This document shows positions 45,443-54,046 of a stretch of DNA of 64,000 nucleotides, piece by piece. The notes under the pieces were generated by a model, which was given only the letters and a program-made list of their open reading frames with translations, did no database searches and was not told where the DNA came from. The DNA lies in the NCBI RefSeq assembly GCF_004803855.2, contig NZ_CP012552.1, positions 1,736,001 to 1,800,000 on the forward strand. The letters are read 5' to 3'. The position numbers and the translations under genes were made by a program. Numbering within the stretch: position 1 is the stretch's first letter; each line of letters opens with the position of its first letter. The DNA is from Campylobacter sp. RM16192. GTDB taxonomy: Bacteria; Campylobacterota; Campylobacteria; Campylobacterales; Campylobacteraceae.

Positions 45443-46774
45443 TTACTTATCAAATACTCTTTTAAAAATTCCATCCACATTTTTCGTGTAGTAGCTGTAC
45501 TCAAAACACTCTCTTATCTCTTTTTCGCTAAGCGCTTTGCTTAGATCCTCATCGTTTAGTAAATTTTGCAGATACAAGCTCTCGCCTTTTTCATTTATAG
45601 CCTGCTTGCCCTCTTGCAGATCAGCCCAAACCTTCATCGCGTTTCTTTGCACGATCTTATACGCATCCTCACGAGAAATTCCACGTTTTGGAAGCTCTAA
45701 AAGCACACGCTGGGAAAATACAAGCCCACCTGTAAGGTTTAAATTTTTCATCATATTTTCAGGATAAACGACCAAATTTTCTATCAAATTACTAAGACGA
45801 ACCAGCATAAAATCAGCCGTTACAAAGGCATCTGGCAGCACAAACCTCTCGACCGAACTATGGCTGATATCGCGCTCATGCCAAAGCGCTACGTTTTCAA
45901 GCATAGGCGTCACATACGAACGAAGCACACGGCAAAGACCTGTGATATTTTCGCTTAGAACCGGATTTCGCTTATGTGGCATCGCACTTGAGCCTTTTTG
46001 TCCAGCACTGAAATACTCCTCGCACTCATAAACTTCGGTGCGCTGATAGTGGCGGACTGCTACAGCTATCTTCTCGCAACTTGCAGCAAGTATGGCTATG
46101 GCGTTTATCACGTGTGCGTAGCGGTCGCGCTGGATCACTTGATTTGACGCAGGTGCAGGAGTAAGCCCCAGCTCAGCGCAAGTTAGCTCTTCTAGCTCAA
46201 GCGGCGCATGCGCAAAATTTCCCATGGCGCCCGAAATTTTGCCGTAGCTTATCACTTTTTTAGCACTCTTAATGAGCTCTAAGGCGCGATTTATCTCATC
46301 ATACCAGATCGCAAGCACAAGCCCAAAAGTTATCGGCTCGCCGTGAATTCCGTGGCTGCGACCAACCATAAGCGTATCTTTGTGCTCGTAAGCGCGTTTT
46401 TTAATCGCACTCATCAAATTCTCAACATCTTTTATGATAAGTTCAAGGCTCTCTTTAACCTGCAAAGCAACGGCAGTATCGATACAATCGGAGCTTGTCA
46501 TACCAAAATGCACGAAGCGGCTCTCCTTACCAAGGCTTTCGCTCACGCTAGTTAAAAACGCGATCACGTCATGCTTGGTCGTCTTTTCTATCTCGTCGAT
46601 GCGAGTGATGTCAAATTTGGCGTTATTTGCTATCTTTTTGCAGTCCTCATCACTGATAAACCCAAGTTTATTCCACGCTTTAACCGCAGCGATCTCGACC
46701 TTAAGCCATGCGTCATACTTTGCTTGCATGCTCCATTTTTTAGCCATCTCTTTGCGCGAGTATCTCTCTACCAT
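45443..46774 (-). CDS. purB: Adenylosuccinate lyase
   Basis: Acts twice in purine synthesis. Fumarase-superfamily signature GSSAMPHKRNPVLSENI near residue 260; catalytic His segments HFGMTSSDCIDTAVALQ near 88 and GRSHGIHGEPITFG near 138. 443 residues. AAAGGC site. About 30 bases before nrdA; the pair links purine supply and deoxynucleotide supply. Confidence 0.95.
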   Translation of the reverse strand: MVERYSRKEMAKKWSMQAKYDAWLKVEIAAVKAWNKLGFISDEDCKKIANNAKFDITRIDEIEKTTKHDVIAFLTSVSESLGKESRFVHFGMTSSDCIDTAVALQVKESLELIIKDVENLMSAIKKRAYEHKDTLMVGRSHGIHGEPITFGLVLAIWYDEINRALELIKSAKKVISYGKISGAMGNFAHAPLELEELTCAELGLTPAPASNQVIQRDRYAHVINAIAILAASCEKIAVAVRHYQRTEVYECEEYFSAGQKGSSAMPHKRNPVLSENITGLCRVLRSYVTPMLENVALWHERDISHSSVERFVLPDAFVTADFMLVRLSNLIENLVVYPENMMKNLNLTGGLVFSQRVLLELPKRGISREDAYKIVQRNAMKVWADLQEGKQAINEKGESLYLQNLLNDEDLSKALSEKEIRECFEYSYYTKNVDGIFKRVFDK

Positions 46775-46921
46775 TTATTAGCCTTTTATGAGAATTTTTG
46801 TATAATTTTTAAGAGAAAAATTATACAAAAACTGCCCTGAAATAGCGGTTAGAAATGTATAAAATAAAACTTAAATTTCGTCTTTAATTGTTTTATAAAT
46901 ATTATATTCAAAGAGTTAAAT

Positions 46922-47842
46922 TTGCCATATATCAATAAATTTATTGCCATTGCCGATTCTCAAAAAGCTTATGAAGTGCTGATAAATGCAGGCTTTAAGA
47001 TGAGAGAAGCGCAGCGACTTATAGATAGAGGAAGGCTTCTTTGCGATGGTGTTATGGTAAATGAAAAAAACGCTGTTTTAAACGGTGAAATTTGTCTGAT
47101 TGACTACGAAACGAACCCGCGCGGACTTGAGCCAATATTTGAATGCGAGGAGTTTGCCGTATTTGATAAACCAAGCGGAGTTTTAAGCCATCCAAACGGT
47201 AGAAACTGCGAATACTCACTAAATGATGAAATTTGGCACTTATACGGTCGAGAAGCAAGCGTGGCACATCGCTTGGATTTTGAGACGAGTGGTTTAATTG
47301 TAGTTGCGCGAAACAGAGTCTCGCAAATAAAACTAAAAAAGCTTTTTGAAAGCAGAGAAGTTGAAAAAAGCTACGTCGCAATGGCAAGTGGCGAGATCAA
47401 AAACGATATGATAATAGAAGCCAAAATGGATCTTGCAAATAACTACGACGATGTAAAAATGCGTATGCAAATTTGTGAAGATGGCAAGGATGCAGTTACT
47501 AAAATTTCTCCGATAGAGTATTTTGCCGACATAGATGCAACTTTTGTTCGAGCCGTTCCACTTACAGGAAGGCAGCATCAAATTCGTTTGCATTTGTTTC
47601 ACGTAGAACACAAAATTTTAGGCGAACCACTTTATGGATTAGATCGCGAGCAGATAATCAAAATTTTAGATAAGGAAATGAGCAAAATAGACAGGATAAA
47701 TTTAATTGGCGCAAGCAGACTTCTGCTTCATTCAGATGAAATTTCATTTGAATTAGACTACAAAAGCTATCATATCAAATCAAAATTTGACGCAAAAACT
47801 GAATTTTATAAATTTGCAAAAGAGAAATTTGAACTAACTTAA
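46922..47842 (+). CDS. RluA-family pseudouridine synthase with S4 domain
   Basis: N-terminal S4 RNA-binding domain (MREAQRLIDRGRLLCDGVMV near residue 26) followed by a catalytic domain with ASVAHRLDFETSGLIVVARN near residue 118, where the Asp is catalytic, and PLTGRQHQIRLHLF near 215. 306 residues. Start TTG with AAGAG. Divergent from purB, the same place as the C. jejuni homologue. 23S rRNA target inferred from family. Confidence 0.9.
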   Translation: MPYINKFIAIADSQKAYEVLINAGFKMREAQRLIDRGRLLCDGVMVNEKNAVLNGEICLIDYETNPRGLEPIFECEEFAVFDKPSGVLSHPNGRNCEYSLNDEIWHLYGREASVAHRLDFETSGLIVVARNRVSQIKLKKLFESREVEKSYVAMASGEIKNDMIIEAKMDLANNYDDVKMRMQICEDGKDAVTKISPIEYFADIDATFVRAVPLTGRQHQIRLHLFHVEHKILGEPLYGLDREQIIKILDKEMSKIDRINLIGASRLLLHSDEISFELDYKSYHIKSKFDAKTEFYKFAKEKFELT

Positions 47843-47869
47843 TGAACTAACAAGACAAAAGAGTTAGCC

Positions 47870-47974
47870 TTATCTTTCATCCTTATCAAAAATCGCGACT
47901 TTTATAACTAACGCTAGTCCGGCGATCACCACAATAGATATAAAGATGATTTGTGAGACATCAAGAAGGCTCAT
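47870..47974 (-). CDS. Small hydrophobic protein, 34 residues
   Basis: ATG at 47974 overlaps the rlmN stop (ATGA). One membrane span: [20 protein letters not shown] then [13 protein letters not shown] and stop. I recall a small hydrophobic protein in the same place in C. jejuni, next to rlmN, which supports it as a real gene. Resembles assembly-factor-size peptides such as CcoS in length only; function unknown. Confidence 0.65.
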   Translation of the reverse strand: MSLLDVSQIIFISIVVIAGLALVIKVAIFDKDER

Positions 47975-49032
47975 TTGCTCTCATTTCTTTGCTTGAGCTG
48001 TCCGCAAGCAGCCGAGATATCAAGCCCTTTGCTTTGGCGAATAGTACAAGTTACGCCATGATCCCTAAGATACTCTTGAAATTTAAGCATATCTTCAAGC
48101 TCGGGGCGTCTGTATTCGCTACCTTCGTGAGGGTTAAAATAGATAAGATTTACTTTTGCCTTAATGCCGTGAAGCAGCTTCACAAGCTTCTTCGCATCTT
48201 TTATACTGTCATTCATATCTTTGATGACAAGATACTCAAACATCACTCGCTTCCTCATATCGATAGGAAATTCTCTGACAGCTTGCATTACGGATTCGAT
48301 ATTGTAAGCCTTATTTATCGGCATGAGTTTTGTGCGAAGCTCGTCTGTTACGGCATGTAGCGAAATCGCAAGCAGCACTCCTAGATCCATCTCTCCAAGC
48401 TTTTTTATCTGCGAACCAAGCCCACTAGTGGACACAGTCTGCCTTCTGGCACCGATAGCAAGCCCGTCGTTTTCCATAAGAATTTTGATCGCTTTTGAGA
48501 CATTATTTAGGTTATCAAGTGGTTCGCCCATCCCCATATAAACGATATTTATACGTCTCTCGTAAGGGATATTATTATCTTTTTTTATCCATAAAATTTG
48601 CCCTACAATCTCACCCGGAGTTAAATTTCGCTTTAGCCCTCCTTTGGCAGTAAGACAGAACGAACAGCCCATACGACAACCTACCTGCGAACTTACACAG
48701 ATAGTATATCGCGCATGGCGGGAAATTTTACCATCTTCGTGTGTCTGCTCTTCTTTCATCGGTAGCAAAACACTCTCTATACGCGAACCGTCTTTAAGCT
48801 CAAAAAGATACTTGATCGAGCCATCACTGCTCTGCTCGGCTTTCACACAGCTTAACGGATCGAAGTAAAACTCCTGTGCAAGCTGTTCTCGCATAGCCTT
48901 TGGCAAATTTAGCATCTCATCAAAGCTATCTGCGCCTTTCTTATAAACCCACTCATAAACTTGCTTGGCACGGAATTTTGGGCTCAGCTCGCTCTCAAGC
49001 TCCTCAAGCGTATAATCAAGCAAATTTCTCAT
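47971..49032 (-). CDS. rlmN: 23S rRNA/tRNA adenine-2 methyltransferase RlmN
   Basis: Radical SAM enzyme that methylates C2 of A2503 in 23S rRNA and A37 of some tRNAs. CxxxCxxC cluster motif in [15 protein letters not shown] near residue 110, GMGEPLDN near 175, and the methyl-carrying Cys in DISAACGQL close to the C-terminus. 353 residues. ATGA overlap with the nucleoside phosphorylase-like gene before and with the small hydrophobic gene after. Confidence 0.95.
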   Translation of the reverse strand: MRNLLDYTLEELESELSPKFRAKQVYEWVYKKGADSFDEMLNLPKAMREQLAQEFYFDPLSCVKAEQSSDGSIKYLFELKDGSRIESVLLPMKEEQTHEDGKISRHARYTICVSSQVGCRMGCSFCLTAKGGLKRNLTPGEIVGQILWIKKDNNIPYERRINIVYMGMGEPLDNLNNVSKAIKILMENDGLAIGARRQTVSTSGLGSQIKKLGEMDLGVLLAISLHAVTDELRTKLMPINKAYNIESVMQAVREFPIDMRKRVMFEYLVIKDMNDSIKDAKKLVKLLHGIKAKVNLIYFNPHEGSEYRRPELEDMLKFQEYLRDHGVTCTIRQSKGLDISAACGQLKQRNESK

Positions 49033-49595
49033 ATCAATTTTCTCTCTTTAAGTGAATTTATAAGTTTTTCTTTGGCTTTCTGGTGATTTTTTATAAAGTC
49101 TTCATGTGCGTTTTGGTTGCAAAAATTTGTTGCGACAAATATCCCTCGAGCTGAGATTTTAAATTTTTCAGCCACTTTTAATACTGCAAAAAATTCCATA
49201 TTTTCCAAAGCATAACCAAGCTCTGCAAGCTTGTATGCTAAATTTTCATCGGTCGTGATAAAATTTGACGAATTTACTCGGATAGTTTCACGTGGAACTT
49301 TGGCATTTAAATTTTTGTCATAAATTTGTACTGATAAAATTTGAGTTTCGCACGGAGTATAGCTTTTATTTTCTAAGCTTGAAATTTCGATATTTGCAGC
49401 TATTTGGCTCTCATAAATATCAAAAATTTCTCCGCTTTTGTAAAGCCCTACCGAACCTATAAATATAATCTCATCAGGCAAATCTGCTCTATTTTCACAT
49501 AAAAATTTAGTCAAATTTATACTCATATCCACAAGCCCTACCCCCATCGGAAGAGCAAAATCAAAAATTTCATTACGACCAGCAGAGATTATCAC
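49029..49595 (-). CDS. Purine-nucleoside-phosphorylase-like protein
   Basis: Short member of the PNP/UDP phosphorylase superfamily: [15 protein letters not shown], then [21 protein letters not shown] near residue 40 and [17 protein letters not shown] near 132, where the phosphorylase core has its VDMEsaA-like segment. 188 residues, shorter than a full phosphorylase. GTG start. Coupled to rlmN. Reaction uncertain. Confidence 0.65.
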   Translation of the reverse strand: MIISAGRNEIFDFALPMGVGLVDMSINLTKFLCENRADLPDEIIFIGSVGLYKSGEIFDIYESQIAANIEISSLENKSYTPCETQILSVQIYDKNLNAKVPRETIRVNSSNFITTDENLAYKLAELGYALENMEFFAVLKVAEKFKISARGIFVATNFCNQNAHEDFIKNHQKAKEKLINSLKERKLI

Positions 49596-49674
49596 GCTCT
49601 AGTCCCTATAAATTCACAATAATCAAATTTAAATTTTAGAAAATCAAGCTCAAAGCAAAGCATAAATTTAATTC

Positions 49675-50430
49675 TCAAAGTCTAACCTCTATGCCATTTT
49701 CACGCAGATACTCTTTAAGTTTTTTGATCTCAACTTCTCTAAAGTGAAAGATAGAAGCAGCTAAACAAGCATCAGCACCTGCCAAAAATGCGTCTTTTAT
49801 GTGCTCCATATTTCCCGCACCTCCACTTGCGATGACGGGGATGTTAAGCTTGCTAAACATTCGCGTAATATCAAGATCGTAACCGTTCTTAGTGCCGTCT
49901 CTATCCATCGAAGTTAACAGTATCTCGCCAGCACCGCGCTCCTGAACTTCTTTCGCCCAAGCAAACGCATCTTTGCCCGTATCTATCCTGCCACCGTTTA
50001 TAAATACGTGATAGCCACCTTCAAAACTCTTAGCGTCAATCGCCACTACGACGCACTGTGAGCCAAATTTATTTGTAGCTTCGTCTATCAAATTTGGATT
50101 GTGAATGGCTGCTGAGTTTAAGCTTATTTTATCGCATCCTACGTTTAAAAGCCGTGAAATATCATCAAGCGTTTTGATGCCACCGCCCACAGTTAGCGGG
50201 ATAAATAGCTCGCGAGCCACCTTCTCCACGACATCTACAATCGTATCTCGCCCAAGATGAGTCGCCGTGATATCAAGGAAAGTAAGCTCATCAGCGCCCT
50301 CTTCATTGTATCTTTTGGCGATCTCTACAGGATCTCCGGCATCGACAAGACCTACAAAATTTACGCCCTTTACGACGCGACCATCTTTAACATCAAGGCA
50401 CGGGATTATACGTTTGGCAAATTTATTCAC
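49675..50430 (-). CDS. hisF: Imidazole glycerol phosphate synthase subunit HisF
   Basis: Cyclase half of the histidine-pathway enzyme; works with HisH. Barrel with catalytic Asp in [15 protein letters not shown] (residue 11) and [12 protein letters not shown] (near 130), phosphate loops [10 protein letters not shown] and [13 protein letters not shown]. 251 residues. GTG start with AAAGGT. hisH is not adjacent here. Confidence 0.95.
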   Translation of the reverse strand: MNKFAKRIIPCLDVKDGRVVKGVNFVGLVDAGDPVEIAKRYNEEGADELTFLDITATHLGRDTIVDVVEKVARELFIPLTVGGGIKTLDDISRLLNVGCDKISLNSAAIHNPNLIDEATNKFGSQCVVVAIDAKSFEGGYHVFINGGRIDTGKDAFAWAKEVQERGAGEILLTSMDRDGTKNGYDLDITRMFSKLNIPVIASGGAGNMEHIKDAFLAGADACLAASIFHFREVEIKKLKEYLRENGIEVRL

Positions 50431-50560
50431 GGCATACCTTTAAGTGATTTTCGGTGATTTTATCAAAAATTCACTTAATAACTGCTCGCAGTGAATTTAT
50501 AGTTCTCTCAAGAAAAACAAGACAAGAAATTCGAGCTTAAACCATTGTCAAAAAATTAAA

Positions 50561-52156
50561 TTAACGCTCTGTTAGTTTGATTTCACCGATTTTCTCAAAG
50601 CTATTTTTATCAAAAACATAAGCCCTATAGTCCTTGCCATCATCAAACCTAACTTGCAAATACTTAGGATCAAAGCTAACTCTAAGACGCATAGTAGCGG
50701 GGTCAAATTTCGCCGTCTCAAGCTCTTTTAGCTCGTAATTTTTACTAAATAGATAAATTTTGCCTTCATTAAAGCCAAGTCCTAAAAACTCGCTATTTTT
50801 GCTCTCATTTATATGTAGATAATGAAAATTTTTAAGACTCTTAACCGCTTCAAAACTCACTTTATCATCATAAATTCTCACATTAAAAAACTCGCCGGCA
50901 CTATCTTTAAAAAACAGTCCCGCATCAAACGGCTTTAAATTTGTAAATCTTCCAAAAACAGCCTTAATCGGAAATTTCACGCCCAAATTTTTAGCATCTT
51001 TATTTAAAATTTGGCTAAATTCGCTCTCCTCGTCACCGTCATGATGAAAAATGCGAAATTTATCCTTATCAAAATAAATCATATCATCGCTAAAAGGTAT
51101 GGCTGAAATTTTAGGATCGGGGTTAAAGAGCGGATAGAGCGGAATTTCAATCGGCACCGCGTCCTTTGGTGCGTAAGTCATCGACATCCTAGCCTGCCTT
51201 ATATCAGCCTCGCTAAATACCTCATCGCCGATTTTAACGGGCATTTTGCCTTGCTGTTTTAAGTCCATATAGTAGTTAAAGGCAAGCTCGTTTTTATACT
51301 CCGTTTCGTTTTTAAAAACCTTTCCACTAGCGCTTCTGTAGGCGAAATAATGCCCGCCCAAATTCTCTTGAAATACAAATTCTTTCAGGCTCGGCGAGTA
51401 AAATATATAATACCTTTCGGATTTGTTTGCGAATTTCTGCTCGTAAAATTTATATCCGCCAAATCCCGCTATGGCTAAAATTCCTGCGTAAATTAACGAC
51501 AAAAAGGCTAAATTTATCGAGGTTTCCTTGTGAGATATGAGAGCGTTAAACCCAAGCAAAACGGACAGCAAAAGTAAAATAAAAATAAGGATAAAACTTT
51601 TAAAATAAAACGTAACCGCAAAGCAAATTATGACAAAAATAACGCTTGAGATAGCCGCTCTAAGGCTTTTTTTATCAATTAACGCCGAACTTGTAAATAT
51701 ATAAAAAACTGCCGAACTTAAGCAAAAATAACACCAATTTATAAAAATCTCTTTTGTGATGACGATAGGATAAAATTTGTTTGCCAAAAACACAAGCCAA
51801 GTGCCAAAAACAGCCCAAATAACCACAAAAAACAAGGCGGCAAAAATATAGTGCCAAATCAAAATTTGAAAGCTTGACACAGGCAGATGAAGCAGGCACT
51901 TTATACGGTTTCGTTGCGGCAAAAATTGCGCCAAAGCTACACAGAAAAAGCTTGCCGAAATAGCCGCAAAAGTTACAAATTCGGGCTCGTTATCAAAAAA
52001 CACATAGCCGTACCAGATGACTGATTCTGGGTGAATGGCTCCGAATTTGTAACTAAGATCAAAGCTAAACCAAGCAAAAAACAGAGCTAAAACCAAAATC
52101 AAAAATCCAAAAAACAGCCCAAGTCTTGTAATTTCTTTTAAAAATATCGACCTCAT
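50561..52156 (-). CDS. DUF4857-like membrane protein of an ABC exporter pair
   Basis: 531 residues. N-terminal part has about seven spans (GLFFGFLILVLALFFAW; LIWHYIFAALFFVVIWAVFG; VILLLLSVLLGF-like segments); from about residue 245 the protein is a large periplasmic beta-rich domain with FYSPSLKEFVFQENLGGHYF, and repeated FDDGKDYRAYVFDKNSFEKI-type strands. GGAGGG site. Ten bases after the ABC ATPase gene on the same strand. Permease role inferred from this pairing. Confidence 0.65.
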   Translation of the reverse strand: MRSIFLKEITRLGLFFGFLILVLALFFAWFSFDLSYKFGAIHPESVIWYGYVFFDNEPEFVTFAAISASFFCVALAQFLPQRNRIKCLLHLPVSSFQILIWHYIFAALFFVVIWAVFGTWLVFLANKFYPIVITKEIFINWCYFCLSSAVFYIFTSSALIDKKSLRAAISSVIFVIICFAVTFYFKSFILIFILLLLSVLLGFNALISHKETSINLAFLSLIYAGILAIAGFGGYKFYEQKFANKSERYYIFYSPSLKEFVFQENLGGHYFAYRSASGKVFKNETEYKNELAFNYYMDLKQQGKMPVKIGDEVFSEADIRQARMSMTYAPKDAVPIEIPLYPLFNPDPKISAIPFSDDMIYFDKDKFRIFHHDGDEESEFSQILNKDAKNLGVKFPIKAVFGRFTNLKPFDAGLFFKDSAGEFFNVRIYDDKVSFEAVKSLKNFHYLHINESKNSEFLGLGFNEGKIYLFSKNYELKELETAKFDPATMRLRVSFDPKYLQVRFDDGKDYRAYVFDKNSFEKIGEIKLTER

Positions 52157-52166
52157 TTCACCCTCC

Positions 52167-53000
52167 CTACTCGTATCTGCCTACAAAGCCTAAAAATTTA
52201 TCCTCAAAACTTGCATTTTGCGCCTCAAAACCGTCTATATCTACAAATCCGTAAGCCATTTTGTGATGTTTAAATTCATCTATATTTTTGAAATTTTTTC
52301 CGCTTGCATCAAATTCTTTCGGTAGTTTATAAACCTTAAAATCCTGCATAAATTCACTCATCTTGCTTTGAAAAATTCGCCCTCCTCGCTCGACAATCAA
52401 AAACTCATCGATCAAATTTTCAAGATCGCTCATTACGTGACTTGTGACGATCACTGTCTTATCCTTGCCGTCAAGATAGTCCTTGAGATAATCGCCAAAA
52501 AGCCGCCTATATCCAGCATCAAGACCCATGGAATAATCATCAAATATAAGCACTTTGGCATCTTGCGCAAACAGCGAAGCAAGGATAACTTGGGACTTTT
52601 GCCCAAAGGACATGGAATTTAGCTTTTGATCCTTGCTGAGTTTTAAAAGCTTTGCCAAATCGTTATAAATTTTGCTGTCCCAGCGCGGATAAAACGCGGA
52701 TAAAAACTCCTCATACTGTGCGATACTTAGATGATCAAAGCTCGTAAATCCCTCAAATAGCAAGGCGATATCGCGCTTGGCTTCGCTGTCAAGGCTGAAG
52801 CTATTTTTGCCAAGAACCCTGCACTCGCCGCTTTTTGGACGAATATAGCCCATTAGGATATTTATAAGCGTGCTCTTACCCACGCCGTTTCTGCCCAAAA
52901 TCCCAAACACGCTGCCCTGCTTTACGTTAAAACTCAAATTTTCGTAAATCAGCTTTTTGCCGTAAAAATGCGTGACGTCCTTTACTTCGATAGCGTTCAT
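52167..53000 (-). CDS. ABC transporter ATPase (exporter type)
   Basis: Walker A LGRNGVGKSTLINILMGY near residue 37; the signature is SMSFGQKSQVILASLF, near residue 130, with SFGQK in place of LSGGQ; Walker B VLIFDDYSMGLD (Asp instead of the usual Glu after the Asp) and HVMSD as H-loop. Start at ATG 53000; the frame upstream looks like non-coding AT-rich sequence. 277 residues. Makes a two-gene unit with the DUF4857-like permease. Cargo unknown. Confidence 0.82.
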   Translation of the reverse strand: MNAIEVKDVTHFYGKKLIYENLSFNVKQGSVFGILGRNGVGKSTLINILMGYIRPKSGECRVLGKNSFSLDSEAKRDIALLFEGFTSFDHLSIAQYEEFLSAFYPRWDSKIYNDLAKLLKLSKDQKLNSMSFGQKSQVILASLFAQDAKVLIFDDYSMGLDAGYRRLFGDYLKDYLDGKDKTVIVTSHVMSDLENLIDEFLIVERGGRIFQSKMSEFMQDFKVYKLPKEFDASGKNFKNIDEFKHHKMAYGFVDIDGFEAQNASFEDKFLGFVGRYE

Positions 53001-53194
53001 AAAAAGCCTTATATAAAATATTATTGAAAATTCTATTACATTATTAATAAGGAGAATCTTAAGAGTTATTATCATAAATATGCCAAAAATTCAAGGCTAA
53101 AATTTCGTCCAAATTTCGATAAAAAACAAAGCCGTAATGATATTTATTTTTCAAAATAAACTTTTTATAAGCAAAGTTTGGATAAATTTGCCAA

Positions 53195-54046
53195 ATGATC
53201 AAGGCAAAGAAACATTTTGGACAAAATTTTTTACACGATCAAAATGTGCTGAACAAAATCATCCAATCGATTCCCAAAGATATGCAAAACATAGTAGAAA
53301 TTGGGCCTGGCTTAGGTGATTTGACGTCAAAAATTTTGCAAATTTCAGATTCGGTTACGAGCTACGAGATAGACGGCGAGCTTTACCAACTGCTTGAAAA
53401 AAAGTTTGCAAAAGAAATCAAAGACGGACGATTAAGACTTTTTTGCGTAGATGCGTTAAGTCGGTGGGACGAAAGCGGTTTGAGTGAGACAGACTACTTT
53501 TTAACGGCAAATTTGCCCTACTACGTCGCCACCAAGATGATTTTAAACGCTATCGAAGATGAGAGATGTCGCGGACTTGTTGTGATGATACAAAAAGAGG
53601 TCGCGGTCAAATTTAGCGCCAAAGGCGGTGAGAGCGAATTTAGCGCGCTGTCGATTTTAGCATCGCTTCAAGGTGGCTGCGAGCTACTTTTTGACGTGCC
53701 AAGCGAGTGTTTTAACCCGCCTCCAAAGATAACCTCATCTGTTATAAAGATCGAAAAAAGCAAAAATTTGATAGGCGAAAATGCTGTTTTTAATACCGAA
53801 TTCGAGTATGAAAAATTTAAAAAATTTCTAAAAACCGCTTTTGGCACACCAAGAAAGACGCTTAGTAAAAATTTATCGGCAAATTTCGATAAATGCTTGC
53901 TAGCTGAAATTTACGGCGAGCTAAATTTGAGCCAAAATTTACGTCCTCACGAGATCGATGTCAATCTTTATCTAAAAATATTTGAAAAATTAAAGGTAAA
54001 AGATGAACGAAGACAAAGTTGTAGTCTCCAAAGGAAAGAGCAATAA
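53195..54046 (+). CDS. ksgA: 16S rRNA dimethyladenosine transferase KsgA
   Basis: Dimethylates two adjacent adenines near the 3' end of 16S rRNA. SAM motif EIGPGLGDLTSKIL near residue 35, catalytic TANLPYYVATKMIL (NLPY) near 108, C-terminal substrate part with SECFNPPPKITSSVIKI. 283 residues. The last 44 bases overlap rnj in another frame, giving an extra C-terminal tail compared with the usual end near residue 268. Divergent from the ABC ATPase. Confidence 0.95.
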   Translation: MIKAKKHFGQNFLHDQNVLNKIIQSIPKDMQNIVEIGPGLGDLTSKILQISDSVTSYEIDGELYQLLEKKFAKEIKDGRLRLFCVDALSRWDESGLSETDYFLTANLPYYVATKMILNAIEDERCRGLVVMIQKEVAVKFSAKGGESEFSALSILASLQGGCELLFDVPSECFNPPPKITSSVIKIEKSKNLIGENAVFNTEFEYEKFKKFLKTAFGTPRKTLSKNLSANFDKCLLAEIYGELNLSQNLRPHEIDVNLYLKIFEKLKVKDERRQSCSLQRKEQ

